Assembly: GCF_023715615.1 (NCBI RefSeq)
Contig: NZ_JAMBOM010000006.1
Span: forward strand, 62,001 to 126,000
DNA: 64,000 bases
Source of the DNA: Sporosarcina aquimarina
GTDB taxonomy: Bacteria > Bacillota > Bacilli > Bacillales_A > Planococcaceae
Direction: 5' to 3'
Shown: one piece after another, positions 1 to 8,765 of the stretch
How positions within the stretch are numbered: position 1 is the stretch's first letter
How the letters are laid out: each line of letters begins with the position of its first letter
The notes under the pieces: generated by a model
Told to the model about the DNA's origin: nothing
Databases searched by the model: none
What the model saw: the letters and a program-made list of their open reading frames with translations, nothing else
Translations under genes and position numbers: made by a program

Positions 1-2558
1 ACTCAACTGAAAGAGATGATATAGCAAATGCTTTTTATGTACCGGTACTATCTGAGTCTGTAGATTATAAACGGGTTTCTGGTTACTTCAGCTCTGCTGC
101 TCTATCCCTATTTTCCAAGGGGATAGAGAAGTTGGTTCATAATGGCGGAAGGTATAAGTTGCTGATATCACAAGAAATCTCTGAAAATGATTATATGATG
201 ATAAAAGAAGGATACTTCAATAGAGAAAAAACTAAAGTAACAGCAACTAAAAGTTTAAGTGATTATGATTCCTTATCCAATATACAAAGAAGAGATTTCT
301 CGAACCTAGCTTATTTGATTGAAATTAATGTAGTTGATATCAAAGTTGGTTTTACTAAAGAAGGTTTTTTTCATTCAAAGTATGGTATCGTTTCTGACAA
401 AGAAGGCAATAAAGTTTATTTTTCGGGTTCTTTGAATGAGACCAAAGCAGCTTTTACAAAGAATTACGAGGCGATAACCGTGATTAAGAGTTGGACAGGA
501 ACAGAAGAATTGAAAACAATCGATTTGGAAGATAAGAAATTTGGTAATTTGTGGTCTGGAAAAAATGAGGATGGGATGATTTTTATTAAAGAGTTTAATG
601 AAATCATAAAGTCCTCGATAATGGGATATAGCAAAGGAAAGATAATTATGGATACTTATCTGATGAATGAGGACGCATTAATTCTCTACTATGAAAACAA
701 ACAATTTTTAATTCAAGATAATCTGAAAAGCACAAGGATTGATGAGTCTAAAAGGCAAATTAAGCAATTGAAGTCCAAGTACCTGACTGATGAAGCACTT
801 TGGAACTTCCGTGATGGATTAACATATATCGATGTCTTGGAGATTATCCGATTACTTGAAAAGTATGGTGACAAAAATGATGTGAAGATACTGGTTTCTG
901 AATCAGTAACTAACTTTATTGAGGCAGAGCGTTTTATGATTGAAGATATTTCTAAAAGGGGATTAATGATAAAGAATCAAGATCCTTCGATGCAAGGTGC
1001 TTTCAACCAGTTCTATGAAGTTCTCTCTCGTGAAGTTTCACTTAACCTAAGAACAATTCAAGTATGGGTTAGTTTTTATATGGCTGTAATGCGGCGTGTA
1101 GGAAACTTTTCTGTTCCTGGAGCGGGGAAAACTGCGATGACATATGGAGCTTTCGCTTATCTTTCTTCTCAATCCGTAGATGAGGTTGATAGGCTTGTTG
1201 TCATTGGACCTAAAAATTCATTTAAAGCATGGAAAGATGAATTTTCCTTTGTTTTTGGAAATAAAAGAAAACTTCGAGTCTTGGATATTCATGCAGATAA
1301 CTTCCGTCCGGAGATGTTAACGAAAAATATATACAATTATAATTTACTGCTCTTCAACTACGAGTCGTTGAAAAAGTATGAGGATGAGTTGAAAAAGATT
1401 GTAACACCACGTACGATGTTGATTTTTGATGAAGTTCATAAGATAAAAGGAATCCATTCAATGAGGGCACCAATTGCTATCGGATTATCGCAACAGGCAA
1501 AGTATCGATATGTGCTTACAGGTACTCCAATTCCTAATGGATATCAAGACACATGGAACTTCCTACATATTATGTTTAACAACGAGTATAAGTCTTACTT
1601 TGGTTTTTCCGAAAGCGAACTTACCAATATCAATACAAAATCTGTGGATGATTTTAATGTCAAATTATTTCCGTTCTACTGGCGTGTAAATAAAGAGGAG
1701 TTGAAAGTGCCGAAAGTCAATGCTGATAAATTGCATTTCTCTATAGCGACGGATTCAGAACAATCAGTTATCGATTTGCTTTGGAGAAAGTACAGTCATA
1801 ATCCTTTTGTTTTATATGCTAGACTAATACAATTATCATCCAATCCCTCATTGCTGAAAAAGAACATTGAAAAGTCATATTTCATTGAAGATGAAAGTGA
1901 TGATGAATCTAAGAGGTATTCTCTAACATTTGAATATAATGATTTGATGAAAGATATTCCGAGCTATACACCCGATGAGCTGTCTTTAATTGATAATCTA
2001 ACTATTTCCTCCAAGTTTGAGAGTGCTATTTCAAAAACGGATAGTATGGTACAGGAAGGTAAAACGGTATTAATCTGGTGTATCTTTGTTGATACTATGC
2101 ACAGAGTAGTTAAAAGTCTTGTGGATAAGGGGCACCGAGTTGCTTTGATATATGGCAAGGTTCCAGCATCTGATCGTGAAGAAATAATCACAGATTTCCA
2201 AAATGGCAAGTATGATGTACTGGTTACGAACCCGCATACACTTGCAGAATCTGTTTCACTTCACAAAGCTTGTCATGATGCAATTTACCTTGAGTACTCT
2301 TTCAATCTTACACATATGTTGCAATCACGTGATCGTATCCATCGCCTAGGGTTGAAGGATACTGACGAGACAAACTACTATTACTATCTTTTGCAAGGCC
2401 AAGACGATAGAAGAAATACTATTGATCAAAAAATCTATGAAAAACTCAAGTTGAAAGAAGAAATTATGATAAAGGCAGTCGAGGGTACTAAAATTGGTGT
2501 TGAATTTACATTGAATGAAAAGCAAGAGATACTAGATTTGATGAGTGAATGTCTATAG
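1..2558 (+). CDS. SNF2-family helicase with N-terminal PLD-like nuclease domain, 5' end cut by window
   Basis: The reading frame is open from base 3, so the start lies outside the window. A PLD/HKD-type nuclease signature sits near the visible N-terminus: HSKYGIV at about 372-392, followed by a GSLNET motif. An SNF2/superfamily 2 helicase core follows: Walker A PGAGKT (about 1117-1134), Walker B DEVH (about 1428-1439), motif III LTGTPIPN, and motif VI QSRDRIHRLG near 2325-2350. The family architecture (nuclease plus translocase) is typical of restriction and anti-phage modules, but no partner gene is visible. The gene is visibly A+T-richer than its neighbours and has no operon partner downstream, which suggests transfer. 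Role in defence is inference; the helicase and PLD calls are firm. Confidence 0.88.
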   Translation, partial: STERDDIANAFYVPVLSESVDYKRVSGYFSSAALSLFSKGIEKLVHNGGRYKLLISQEISENDYMMIKEGYFNREKTKVTATKSLSDYDSLSNIQRRDFSNLAYLIEINVVDIKVGFTKEGFFHSKYGIVSDKEGNKVYFSGSLNETKAAFTKNYEAITVIKSWTGTEELKTIDLEDKKFGNLWSGKNEDGMIFIKEFNEIIKSSIMGYSKGKIIMDTYLMNEDALILYYENKQFLIQDNLKSTRIDESKRQIKQLKSKYLTDEALWNFRDGLTYIDVLEIIRLLEKYGDKNDVKILVSESVTNFIEAERFMIEDISKRGLMIKNQDPSMQGAFNQFYEVLSREVSLNLRTIQVWVSFYMAVMRRVGNFSVPGAGKTAMTYGAFAYLSSQSVDEVDRLVVIGPKNSFKAWKDEFSFVFGNKRKLRVLDIHADNFRPEMLTKNIYNYNLLLFNYESLKKYEDELKKIVTPRTMLIFDEVHKIKGIHSMRAPIAIGLSQQAKYRYVLTGTPIPNGYQDTWNFLHIMFNNEYKSYFGFSESELTNINTKSVDDFNVKLFPFYWRVNKEELKVPKVNADKLHFSIATDSEQSVIDLLWRKYSHNPFVLYARLIQLSSNPSLLKKNIEKSYFIEDESDDESKRYSLTFEYNDLMKDIPSYTPDELSLIDNLTISSKFESAISKTDSMVQEGKTVLIWCIFVDTMHRVVKSLVDKGHRVALIYGKVPASDREEIITDFQNGKYDVLVTNPHTLAESVSLHKACHDAIYLEYSFNLTHMLQSRDRIHRLGLKDTDETNYYYYLLQGQDDRRNTIDQKIYEKLKLKEEIMIKAVEGTKIGVEFTLNEKQEILDLMSECL

Positions 2559-3031
2559 GAAAAACGAATTTAAAAAAACATGCGATGAAAATGCTTGGAA
2601 TGGTAGAAAATAAAAATGTATCCAATAATTAGAGTACATATGGATTGCAAAAGTTGGATGTAATCATGAATTGCTTCTGAGGTGTATGATGCGCAGGTAG
2701 CGAATCAAAATCAGGGACAAAAGTGTTCCCTTTTCTGACATACGATATCGTGTGCACTTCTCAATACCAAGGTCTGAAAAGATGTGTCGGGAAACGTTTC
2801 GGGATTCACATGAACATCGAAAGCCCCATATATGTGACGTCCGTAACCCACTGTCAATTCAGCGGTAACATATCTAGCAATCTGATAAAAATACTACTGC
2901 TGCGCAAATCCAGGCCAATGAAAGCAGCCAAAGAATTGATGTTCTCACATGGGGACCTCAAGAGGGGGATGCCAGTACCAAACTCAACTATCTCCATCCA
3001 AGACCTGTCCAAGGAAAGGAGCAAGAATTTC
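2559..3031. other. intergenic, no gene supported
   Basis: About 470 bases between the helicase and the DUF3885 gene. A weak hairpin (GGGACA/TGTTCCC) followed by a short T run near 2713-2735 could end transcription. The frame of the next gene stays open upstream to 2723, but that extension has no similarity to its paralogue and no ribosome binding site, so I treat it as non-coding. Confidence 0.5.
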
Positions 3032-3703
3032 ATGACATCCTTACAATCCTACATGGACCACCATTTCAAAGGACTTACATTGGCACCTGCATTGTTCTAT
3101 TCATCGTACCCTGCAATCCGTTACGAAATCACGAACCCCACGATTTCCCTGAATGATCCGGTAGAAATACAGCTGAAACAAGCATTTCATCGATCCATTA
3201 CATTGTTTGACGAAGTGTTTCGTGGCACGGATGAGATGATGCTGATCACAGATGTCCATACGTCTTTGTCAAACTCCTATCTTCGAAAGAAACCGTTAAA
3301 TGTCTACTTGAAGTATGTCAAACAGCGTGATGTGTTAACTGGGTTGCGGCATGAAGTAATCCCGGATCCCCTTGAAGAGGAAGAGAATCAACGTGTCATT
3401 CATCGATTTTCACTGCTCTGCAAAAAGGGGGACATTCGTTATCAGCAGCTGTTGCAGGCAATTTGTTATGAAGACTTTGCGCATCCGTCGACGATATTGA
3501 AAAATAATCCCTCGAGTGGTGTTGAAGTGTATTTCATCAATGTTACTGGGAACCTAATCTATCATCTATACGACGATCGGGGCTGTGATATTTTAGCTGC
3601 GGATAAACATGATTTACGATTTTTGTATGAGACCTATAACGATTGGATTCTAGATTATGATCGGAACGTAATTGATGAAACCTTTCATGATAAGGATAGA
3701 TAA
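3032..3703 (+). CDS. DUF3885-type protein (paralogue 1)
   Basis: 223 residues, function unknown. The C-terminal part has the pattern typical of DUF3885 proteins (YHLYDDRGCDILA, then FLYETYNDWI). The start was set at 3032 because MTSLQSYMDHHFKG lines up with the start of the paralogue at 28229 and AAAGGAG precedes it at a suitable distance. The two paralogues share long blocks such as SITL(F/Y)DEVFR, RHE(V/L)IPD and SG(V/I)E(V/F)YFIN. No signal peptide or membrane segment is visible, so it should be cytoplasmic. It stands alone between unrelated genes. Family members are common in Bacillales; I know of no assigned activity. Confidence 0.75.
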   Translation: MTSLQSYMDHHFKGLTLAPALFYSSYPAIRYEITNPTISLNDPVEIQLKQAFHRSITLFDEVFRGTDEMMLITDVHTSLSNSYLRKKPLNVYLKYVKQRDVLTGLRHEVIPDPLEEEENQRVIHRFSLLCKKGDIRYQQLLQAICYEDFAHPSTILKNNPSSGVEVYFINVTGNLIYHLYDDRGCDILAADKHDLRFLYETYNDWILDYDRNVIDETFHDKDR

Positions 3704-3877
3704 CTGGGATCGCACCTTGTATAAGGAGCGGTCTTTTGTTGTGTCCAATATGACGGATAGACAGGTCTATTTGTGTTTCTTGTCTGTTTCATTATTGCTA
3801 TAATAGGCTAACTCATTAAATCTGAAAGCCAGTGTTGCACGGAGCCATACTTAAGTAATATAGAAAGGGGCCAATCC

Positions 3878-4927
3878 ATGGGATTCCGATTTCAAAAGCG
3901 TATTAAAATTGCTCCTGGGGTTCGGTTGAACATTAACAAAAGTGGAGTCAGTACATCTCTTGGTCGGCGTGGCGCGTCCGTAACGGTTGGAAAACGGGTG
4001 GTTCGTGCAAATGTCGGGATTCCAGGGACGGGAATCTCGTACTCAGAACAATTAACTTCCAAGCGTCCTCGGCGTTCGGCTACACGAACTGCGCCAGTGA
4101 CTAAACCCGCTTTTTCTGCGAAGGCTAAAGAAGTCGAGGCGTACACTAGTTATATCGATATGTTACTCTCCATTCATGTTGAGACGGTGCAGCCTGTGGA
4201 TTGGGAATCAATCTTCCAAGAATACTTGGACGAGCTCGCAGAATATGGATCAAATGCTGAGGTGGCGCGTCGTAAGTTGGAGAAGTTCCAACCGACTTGG
4301 TTTGATCGTTTGTGTCGTAGAGAGGAAGCGAAGCGGCGGGCACTGAGTGAGGAACTGAACAAGGCGGCTGAGCAGGATCGGATAGTGCTGTCTGAAAAAC
4401 GGGCGATGTCCGAACAGGCGTCACTGGTGCTCGCAGGGGATGAATCCGCATGGCTGGAAGCGCTACTCGCACATCACGCGTTCGATACCATCGAACAGTT
4501 CGGGAATACGGTCCATGCCCAATTCCGAAACAGTGAGTTGGCGGTGTATGTGGAGCTTGGCGATGAGGAAGTCGTGCCTGCAGAAGTGCTGTCGCTTACG
4601 GCGAAAGGCAATCTATCCCGAAAGAAGATGGGAAAAACCAACTACTATTCCCTCTATCAGGATTACGTTTGCAGTTGCATCCTTGGCGCAGGACGCAACG
4701 TGTTGGCAATATTGCCAGCTGAGCAGGTGCTTATTCATGTCTATGACCGGAGCCAGGCGGACGAACCGCCGGTGAAAGGGTGTATTGTGTCCGTTCGTAT
4801 CAGAAGGGAAGAGTTGTCTGGGGTGCTCTTTGAATTGCAGGACTCCTCAAGAACCATAGAAACCTTTGAGCACCACATGAACCATTTGAAGACCAAGGGA
4901 TTCCGTTTAGTGGAAGAATTAGAGTGA
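3878..4927 (+). CDS. DUF4236 domain-containing protein
   Basis: 349 residues. The first about 55 residues are a clear DUF4236 domain: MGFRFQKRIKIAPGVRLNI, then SGVSTSLGRRGASVTVG and GIPGTGISY. The long remainder (charged, helical around residues 85-175, then a mixed region) is not recognisable. The start follows AGAAAGGGG with normal spacing. DUF4236 often sits at the N-terminus of otherwise variable proteins and its function is unknown. No membrane segment. It is followed after about 60 bases by the DUF2200 gene, so the two may share a transcript. Confidence 0.8.
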   Translation: MGFRFQKRIKIAPGVRLNINKSGVSTSLGRRGASVTVGKRVVRANVGIPGTGISYSEQLTSKRPRRSATRTAPVTKPAFSAKAKEVEAYTSYIDMLLSIHVETVQPVDWESIFQEYLDELAEYGSNAEVARRKLEKFQPTWFDRLCRREEAKRRALSEELNKAAEQDRIVLSEKRAMSEQASLVLAGDESAWLEALLAHHAFDTIEQFGNTVHAQFRNSELAVYVELGDEEVVPAEVLSLTAKGNLSRKKMGKTNYYSLYQDYVCSCILGAGRNVLAILPAEQVLIHVYDRSQADEPPVKGCIVSVRIRREELSGVLFELQDSSRTIETFEHHMNHLKTKGFRLVEELE

Positions 4928-4990
4928 AAGATGAAACTGGCATTTATTCGCTCGTTTTAACAACTAACTGACAAGACAGGAAGGTGCAGA

Positions 4991-5344
4991 ATGACTAAGC
5001 ATAGAATTTATACGACGAGTTTCGCAAGTGTCTATCCCCATTATGTTACGAAGGCGGAAAGAAAAGGACGTACGAAAGAAGAAGTCGATGAGATTATTCG
5101 CTGGCTAACAGGCTATCAACAGAAAGAGCTGGAAGCCCAAATAGAAAAAAAGACCGATTTTGAGACATTCTTTTCGGAAGCGCCACAGATGAATACTGCA
5201 CGTACACTGATTAAAGGTGTGGTCTGCGGCATTCGAGTGGAGGAAATTGAAGAACCGCTGATGCAAGAAATCCGTTATTTGGATAAGCTTATCGACGAAT
5301 TAGCAAAAGGCAAAGCAATGGAAAAGATTTTGAGGAAGCCCTGA
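4991..5344 (+). CDS. DUF2200 family protein
   Basis: 117 residues, close to the usual family size. The hallmark stretches are [20 protein letters not shown] and [14 protein letters not shown] near the N-terminus, then FFSEAPQMN and a conserved [11 protein letters not shown](E)IE block. Function is unknown; the protein is small, soluble and single-domain. A ribosome binding site (ACAGGAAGGTG) precedes the ATG. The following 160 bases to the YbaK gene contain no gene. Confidence 0.85.
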   Translation: MTKHRIYTTSFASVYPHYVTKAERKGRTKEEVDEIIRWLTGYQQKELEAQIEKKTDFETFFSEAPQMNTARTLIKGVVCGIRVEEIEEPLMQEIRYLDKLIDELAKGKAMEKILRKP

Positions 5345-5508
5345 ATAAGCTTTTGTTTTTCATCGCTGTAGTGTGCATGAACGCACAAACCCGAAGCTGT
5401 TTCTAACAGATAGAGTTAACAGTTTTATCTGTCTATTCTGTCGACTGTTTTCAGTTTTTATTGTAAGCTTGTACTACTGGGAACTAAACCGATAGAGGGG
5501 GAAATGAG

Positions 5509-5985
5509 ATGGCGGATGTAAGTAAACAAGCCGAGGCATTTCAGGAAAAGCTGAAGGAAATGGGAAGCGTTCGAGAAGTGAAAGAGCTACCGGACAGTGC
5601 CCGGACAGCACAAGAAGCGGCTGATGCGATTGGATGTGAAATCGCACAGATTGCAAAATCAATCATTTTTAAATTACAACAGTCTGGAGATCCGTTATTG
5701 GTGATTGCAAGTGGTGTCAATCGGATTGACGAGCAGAAAATTGAGCAGCTTGCAGGAGATGCGCCAGGTAAGGCGGATGCAAAATTTGTTCGTACACACA
5801 CAGGCTACGTCATCGGTGGCGTTCCGCCTATGGGACATGCCGAACCCATTCGTACACTGATCGACGAAGACCTTTTGCAGTATGATACGATTTGGGCAGC
5901 CGCCGGTCATCCGAAAGCTGTATTTGAACTGACACCTGAGGAGTTAACGCGACTCACTGGTGCAAATGTCGTTCACGTTTGTTAA
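5509..5985 (+). CDS. YbaK/EbsC-type aminoacyl-tRNA deacylase
   Basis: 158 residues. YbaK-fold proteins hydrolyse mischarged aminoacyl-tRNAs (for example Cys-tRNA-Pro). The conserved lysine lies in the AKSIIFK segment (about residues 48-54), and the GGVPPMGH loop (about residues 104-111) is the usual substrate-side glycine motif. The C-terminal WAAAGHPKAVFELTPEEL is also typical. The ATG follows GGGGGAAATGAG. Monocistronic as far as can be seen. The exact amino-acid specificity cannot be told from sequence alone. Confidence 0.88.
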   Translation: MADVSKQAEAFQEKLKEMGSVREVKELPDSARTAQEAADAIGCEIAQIAKSIIFKLQQSGDPLLVIASGVNRIDEQKIEQLAGDAPGKADAKFVRTHTGYVIGGVPPMGHAEPIRTLIDEDLLQYDTIWAAAGHPKAVFELTPEELTRLTGANVVHVC

Positions 5986-6124
5986 AGGAGTTAAAGTTGC
6001 TTGTGTGACTCGATTTCAATCGTTCCTTTCACATGTTTTCTATCGACACCCCGTAGTAATAATTCAACACAATTAGGGAAGACTATCCTCTGTATCATGA
6101 TCTATGAATGAAGGAGGATGTCTG

Positions 6125-6343
6125 ATGGCTAAAAACTTTCCGAAACCGAATGATCCTTCGGATAATGTAGAGCGGTTGAAAAAAACGATTGGTAATATGG
6201 AAGCGGCCGAGGAAGCGATGTATTTTGCAGAAGGCAAAGAGCGTGCTCAAATCAAAGCGAAAAATGAACGGCGTGCAGAAAGCATTGGAGATTTGAAGGA
6301 AGAAATTGCAGCAGAAAACAAATCTCGATATAAGAAGTATTGA
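6125..6343 (+). CDS. tlp: small acid-soluble spore protein Tlp
   Basis: 72 residues from the ATG at 6125, chosen over 6104 because AAGGAGG lies seven bases upstream. The sequence has the Tlp pattern: KPNDPSDNVERLKKTI, a helix with EAAEEAMYFAEGKERAQI, then KNERRAESIGDLKEEIAAE. Tlp proteins are made in the forespore and packed in the spore core; this is the clearest direct sign in the window that the organism makes endospores. Expression is normally under forespore sigma factor, but I could not assign a convincing promoter. Its terminator is the first copy of a duplicated element. Confidence 0.85.
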   Translation: MAKNFPKPNDPSDNVERLKKTIGNMEAAEEAMYFAEGKERAQIKAKNERRAESIGDLKEEIAAENKSRYKKY

Positions 6344-6372
6344 CGCGTCACTTACTCAAGTGACATTCAGAT

Positions 6373-6440
6373 TTTAATTGAACAGAGTCTAATCCCGTTG
6401 CAATCTATGCTGCGGGGTTTTTTGTATGTGCTGACAAGAA
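6373..6440 (+). repeat. terminator-containing direct repeat, copy 1
   Basis: About 68 bases that recur at 8568-8636 with few changes. The core holds an imperfect hairpin (CCCGTTGC ... GCTGCGGG) followed by TTTTTT, so it acts as the rho-independent terminator of tlp. The similarity covers sequence outside the hairpin (TTTAATTGAACAGAGTCTAA on the left, GACAAGAA on the right), so it is a true duplication. Confidence 0.85.
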
Positions 6441-6561
6441 CCATGTAGGTTGTCTGTATAACGCACAACTCAAACTCGATTCGAAATAGTGTCCGAATTG
6501 TTTGGTGCACAGCCTACCTTGGATACTTTCATAAATAAATTTGCTGAATCGATCTTAGGAG

Positions 6562-6638
6562 TTGCATATTCCTCGAAATTATATTATATTAATTGACGAA
6601 GCAATAGTTGACGCATCAAACATTGTTTCATCAATTAA
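6562..6638 (+). promoter_or_regulatory. nitroreductase promoter with large palindromic operator
   Basis: A -35 TTGCAT (6562-6567), 17 bases, and -10 TATATT (6585-6590) are followed at once by a 50-base imperfect palindrome centred at 6613.5. The outer arms TTAATTGACGAAGCAAT and ATTGTTTCATCAATTAA match at 15 of 17 positions, and the centre is TTGACGCATCAA. The position over the transcription start suggests repression, probably by the MarR protein encoded next door, whose own promoter has TTGACGAGTCAA. Confidence 0.7.
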
Positions 6639-6667
6639 TTTAAAATAAGAAGAGGAGCTTTTTCATC

Positions 6668-7306
6668 ATGCAAAAACATCAAAAAACGAATGATTTCAAT
6701 GAAATATTAAATGGGCGTCGTTCCATCAAAGAATATGATCCAACAGTTAAAATCAGCCATGAAGAAATGAGTGAAATCATCACTCAAGCTTCAAAAGCGC
6801 CATCGTCAATAAATATGCAACCTTGGAGATTTGTTGTGATTGACAGTGAGGAAGGAAAAGCAAAACTAGCCCCTCTTTCCAGATTCAACAAGGATAAGGT
6901 CTTGAGCTCATCCGCAGTAATCGCTGTATTCGCAGACTTAAATAATTTTGACTATGCCGAAGAAATTTACGGCAAAGCTGTTGAACTTGGATATATGCCT
7001 CAGGAAGTAAAAGAATTTCAATTGAATGCTTTTAAACCGATTTATGAAAAGATGTCCGATGAAGAAATGAAAGATACTATTATGCTGGATGCTGGGCTTG
7101 TTTCCATGCAACTTATGCTAGTAGCCCGTGCTTACGGATATGATACGAATCCTATTGGTGGTTATGAAAAAGACCAGATTGCAGAGGCCTTTGATTTGGA
7201 GAAAGAACGTTATATGCCAGTTATGCTAATCACCATCGGTAAAGCCATCAATGAAGGTTTTCAATCGTATCGTCTGCCAGTCGAAACAACTACACAATGG
7301 AGATAA
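6668..7306 (+). CDS. nitroreductase family protein (NAD(P)H:FMN)
   Basis: 212 residues. Nitroreductase-fold flavoenzymes reduce nitro compounds, quinones or related substrates with NAD(P)H and bound FMN. The FMN phosphate motif RRSIKEYD and the APSSINMQPWRFVVI segment are near the N-terminus; GLVSMQLMLVARAYGYDTNP and the C-terminal IGKA are typical. AAGAGGAGC precedes the ATG. With the MarR regulator and the ABM-type monooxygenase it forms a module likely to respond to quinone- or phenol-like or electrophilic stress (inference from family context). Confidence 0.88.
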   Translation: MQKHQKTNDFNEILNGRRSIKEYDPTVKISHEEMSEIITQASKAPSSINMQPWRFVVIDSEEGKAKLAPLSRFNKDKVLSSSAVIAVFADLNNFDYAEEIYGKAVELGYMPQEVKEFQLNAFKPIYEKMSDEEMKDTIMLDAGLVSMQLMLVARAYGYDTNPIGGYEKDQIAEAFDLEKERYMPVMLITIGKAINEGFQSYRLPVETTTQWR

Positions 7307-7384
7307 GATAGAATCTATTGAATTTAACTCGGTATGTTTTATTTAGTTTTAAAACAATTAAATTGGGGTTAGTGATCATTTTGG

Positions 7385-7446
7385 TTGTATGTTCGATAAT
7401 TTTGTATTATATTTATTGATAGGTCAATTATTGACGAGTCAATTGA
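7385..7446 (+). promoter_or_regulatory. marR-gene promoter and operator
   Basis: TTGTAT (7385-7390), 17 bases, TATATT (7408-7413). Just downstream, 7424-7446 holds TCAATTATTGA, ATTGACGAGTCAAT and TCAATTGA, i.e. three overlapping inverted TTGA/TCAA pairs. The 12-base centre TTGACGAGTCAA differs at only two positions from the centre of the nitroreductase operator. This fits autorepression by the MarR protein. Confidence 0.65.
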
Positions 7447-7496
7447 TTGGAGATGCTCTTATATGTTGACCTCATAACTTATTTGGGAGGTCAATT

Positions 7497-7925
7497 ATGA
7501 GATGTTCACTATCAAATCAGGAACAAATCTTACGTCTGCTTAATGGACTTAACAATCAAATCAGCCCTAAATTTGAACGGTGTACAGGCATTAGTGCATC
7601 ACGCTATGAATTGTTACACCAGCTTTATGAAACTGAAGAAATTAATCAATCCACCCTACAAAAAGCTGTTAATATCGATAGTGGTGCCATTACTCGTCAT
7701 CTAAAGCAACTTGAGGCAAACGGCATGGTGACAAGACGAAGAAACCCTAGCGATAATCGAGTGATATTTGTTCGCCTTACCGAGGAAGGCCGTAAACAAA
7801 TTGTGAGTTACAAGAAAGAAAAGGTTGGTTTTGTAAATCAAATGCTTCATGATTTTAAACCGGAAGAATTAGAATCCCTATCAGATATGCTTAATCGCAT
7901 GCAAAACAATATCGTTAACTACTAA
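7497..7925 (+). CDS. MarR-family transcriptional regulator
   Basis: 142 residues. The winged-helix core is clear: NQSTLQKAVNIDSGAITRHL (recognition helix region) and the wing TRRRNPSDNRVIFVRLTEEG, with flanking dimerisation helices. MarR proteins bind palindromic DNA as dimers and release it on binding small aromatic ligands or on cysteine oxidation; there are two cysteines near the N-terminus (residues 3 and 28). TGGGAGGTC precedes the ATG. Shared TTGACGNRTCAA palindromes in its own promoter and in that of the nitroreductase make these the likely targets. Confidence 0.88.
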   Translation: MRCSLSNQEQILRLLNGLNNQISPKFERCTGISASRYELLHQLYETEEINQSTLQKAVNIDSGAITRHLKQLEANGMVTRRRNPSDNRVIFVRLTEEGRKQIVSYKKEKVGFVNQMLHDFKPEELESLSDMLNRMQNNIVNY

Positions 7926-8000
7926 AAGTTTTGAAAAGAACTGGATATTATTATGCATAAGCTTCTAGTTCAATAAATCTAATTTAAAGGATGGATAACT

Positions 8001-8297
8001 ATGATTATTATTCACGCACACCTTCAAGTAAAACCGGATCAAGAACAAGCATTCTTGGAAGAAGTCAAAACACTTCTTCCAGCATCAAGAGCTGAAGAAG
8101 GGAACATTAGCTACGATTTGTTGAAATCTACTGAACAAGATTGCCATTATACAATGGTTGAAATTTGGAATGATTTAGAAGCTACTGCAACCCATAATAC
8201 AAGTGAGCATTTCACTGCTTTTGTTCAAAAAGCGCCAACTTACTTGGCTGCACCAATGGACCTTAAAGTATTCAATGGAGAACCTGTAAAAGCATAA
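8001..8297 (+). CDS. antibiotic biosynthesis monooxygenase (ABM/YgiN-like) protein
   Basis: 98 residues, the usual length of a single ABM-fold protein. The N-terminal IHAHLQVKPDQEQAFLEEV, central EEGNISYDLLKS and YTMVEIWND(L), and the HFTAF helix are characteristic. Members are cofactor-free monooxygenases or quinol oxidases acting on aromatic compounds. The gene follows the marR gene by 75 bases and has its own AAAGGATG ribosome binding site; it probably belongs to the same stress module. Substrate unknown. Confidence 0.85.
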   Translation: MIIIHAHLQVKPDQEQAFLEEVKTLLPASRAEEGNISYDLLKSTEQDCHYTMVEIWNDLEATATHNTSEHFTAFVQKAPTYLAAPMDLKVFNGEPVKA

Positions 8298-8310
8298 TTT
8301 CTATATTCAA

Positions 8311-8350
8311 TAGCAAACAACCCGAGGAGTTCATTCTTGGGTTTTTGCTT
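8311..8350 (+). terminator. rho-independent terminator
   Basis: Stem AGCAAACAACCC with GGGTTTTTGCT (one bulge) around a loop of about 18 bases, with T-rich 3' arm. It closes the ABM gene. Confidence 0.6.
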
Positions 8351-8567
8351 ATGCACATTTACATCCTCAAGTAATAACATAGGTATTAACATGTAAAAGA
8401 GCTCAATGACTACCCTCTTGAAATTGGTTTGTGTTTCAATTAACGCGCGATTCGTTTTATTCACAGTGTTCCAGTGTATCCTGATGAAATCGACATCGAC
8501 TCTCTATATAGAGTGGATAAGGAAAAAAGTGGAGAGGCGTCCATTATCATTTTTTTCTGCCTGCAAG

Positions 8568-8636
8568 TTTAATTGAACAGAGTCTAATCCCGTTGCGAGC
8601 TATGCTGCGGGATTTTTTTCTATGTACGGACAAGAA
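8568..8636 (+). repeat. terminator-containing direct repeat, copy 2
   Basis: Second copy of the element at 6373-6440. Hairpin CCCGTTGC ... GCTGCGGG followed by TTTTTTT, with the same flanks. No gene ends just before it, so it looks like the displaced original or a duplicated tlp terminator; the 2.1-kb nitroreductase/MarR/ABM module lies exactly between the copies. Confidence 0.8.
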
Positions 8637-8765
8637 TGGAGCCAACTATGCTAAACTATCAGAATAATGAGAAGGGCAGTTATACTTGTTAATAGAGTTC
8701 TATGTTCATGGATCAGTTTAGAAGGGATGAGTACGAGTCAATCTGAAATAGAAGGGAAGAATGTT

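Noticed and set aside
2723-3031. Upstream extension of the DUF3885 frame
   Set aside because: No ribosome binding site, no similarity to the paralogue, and the good site lies before 3032.
4146-4472. Long open frame antisense to the DUF4236 gene
   Set aside because: Shadow of the real gene; composition is unusual and there is no ribosome binding site.
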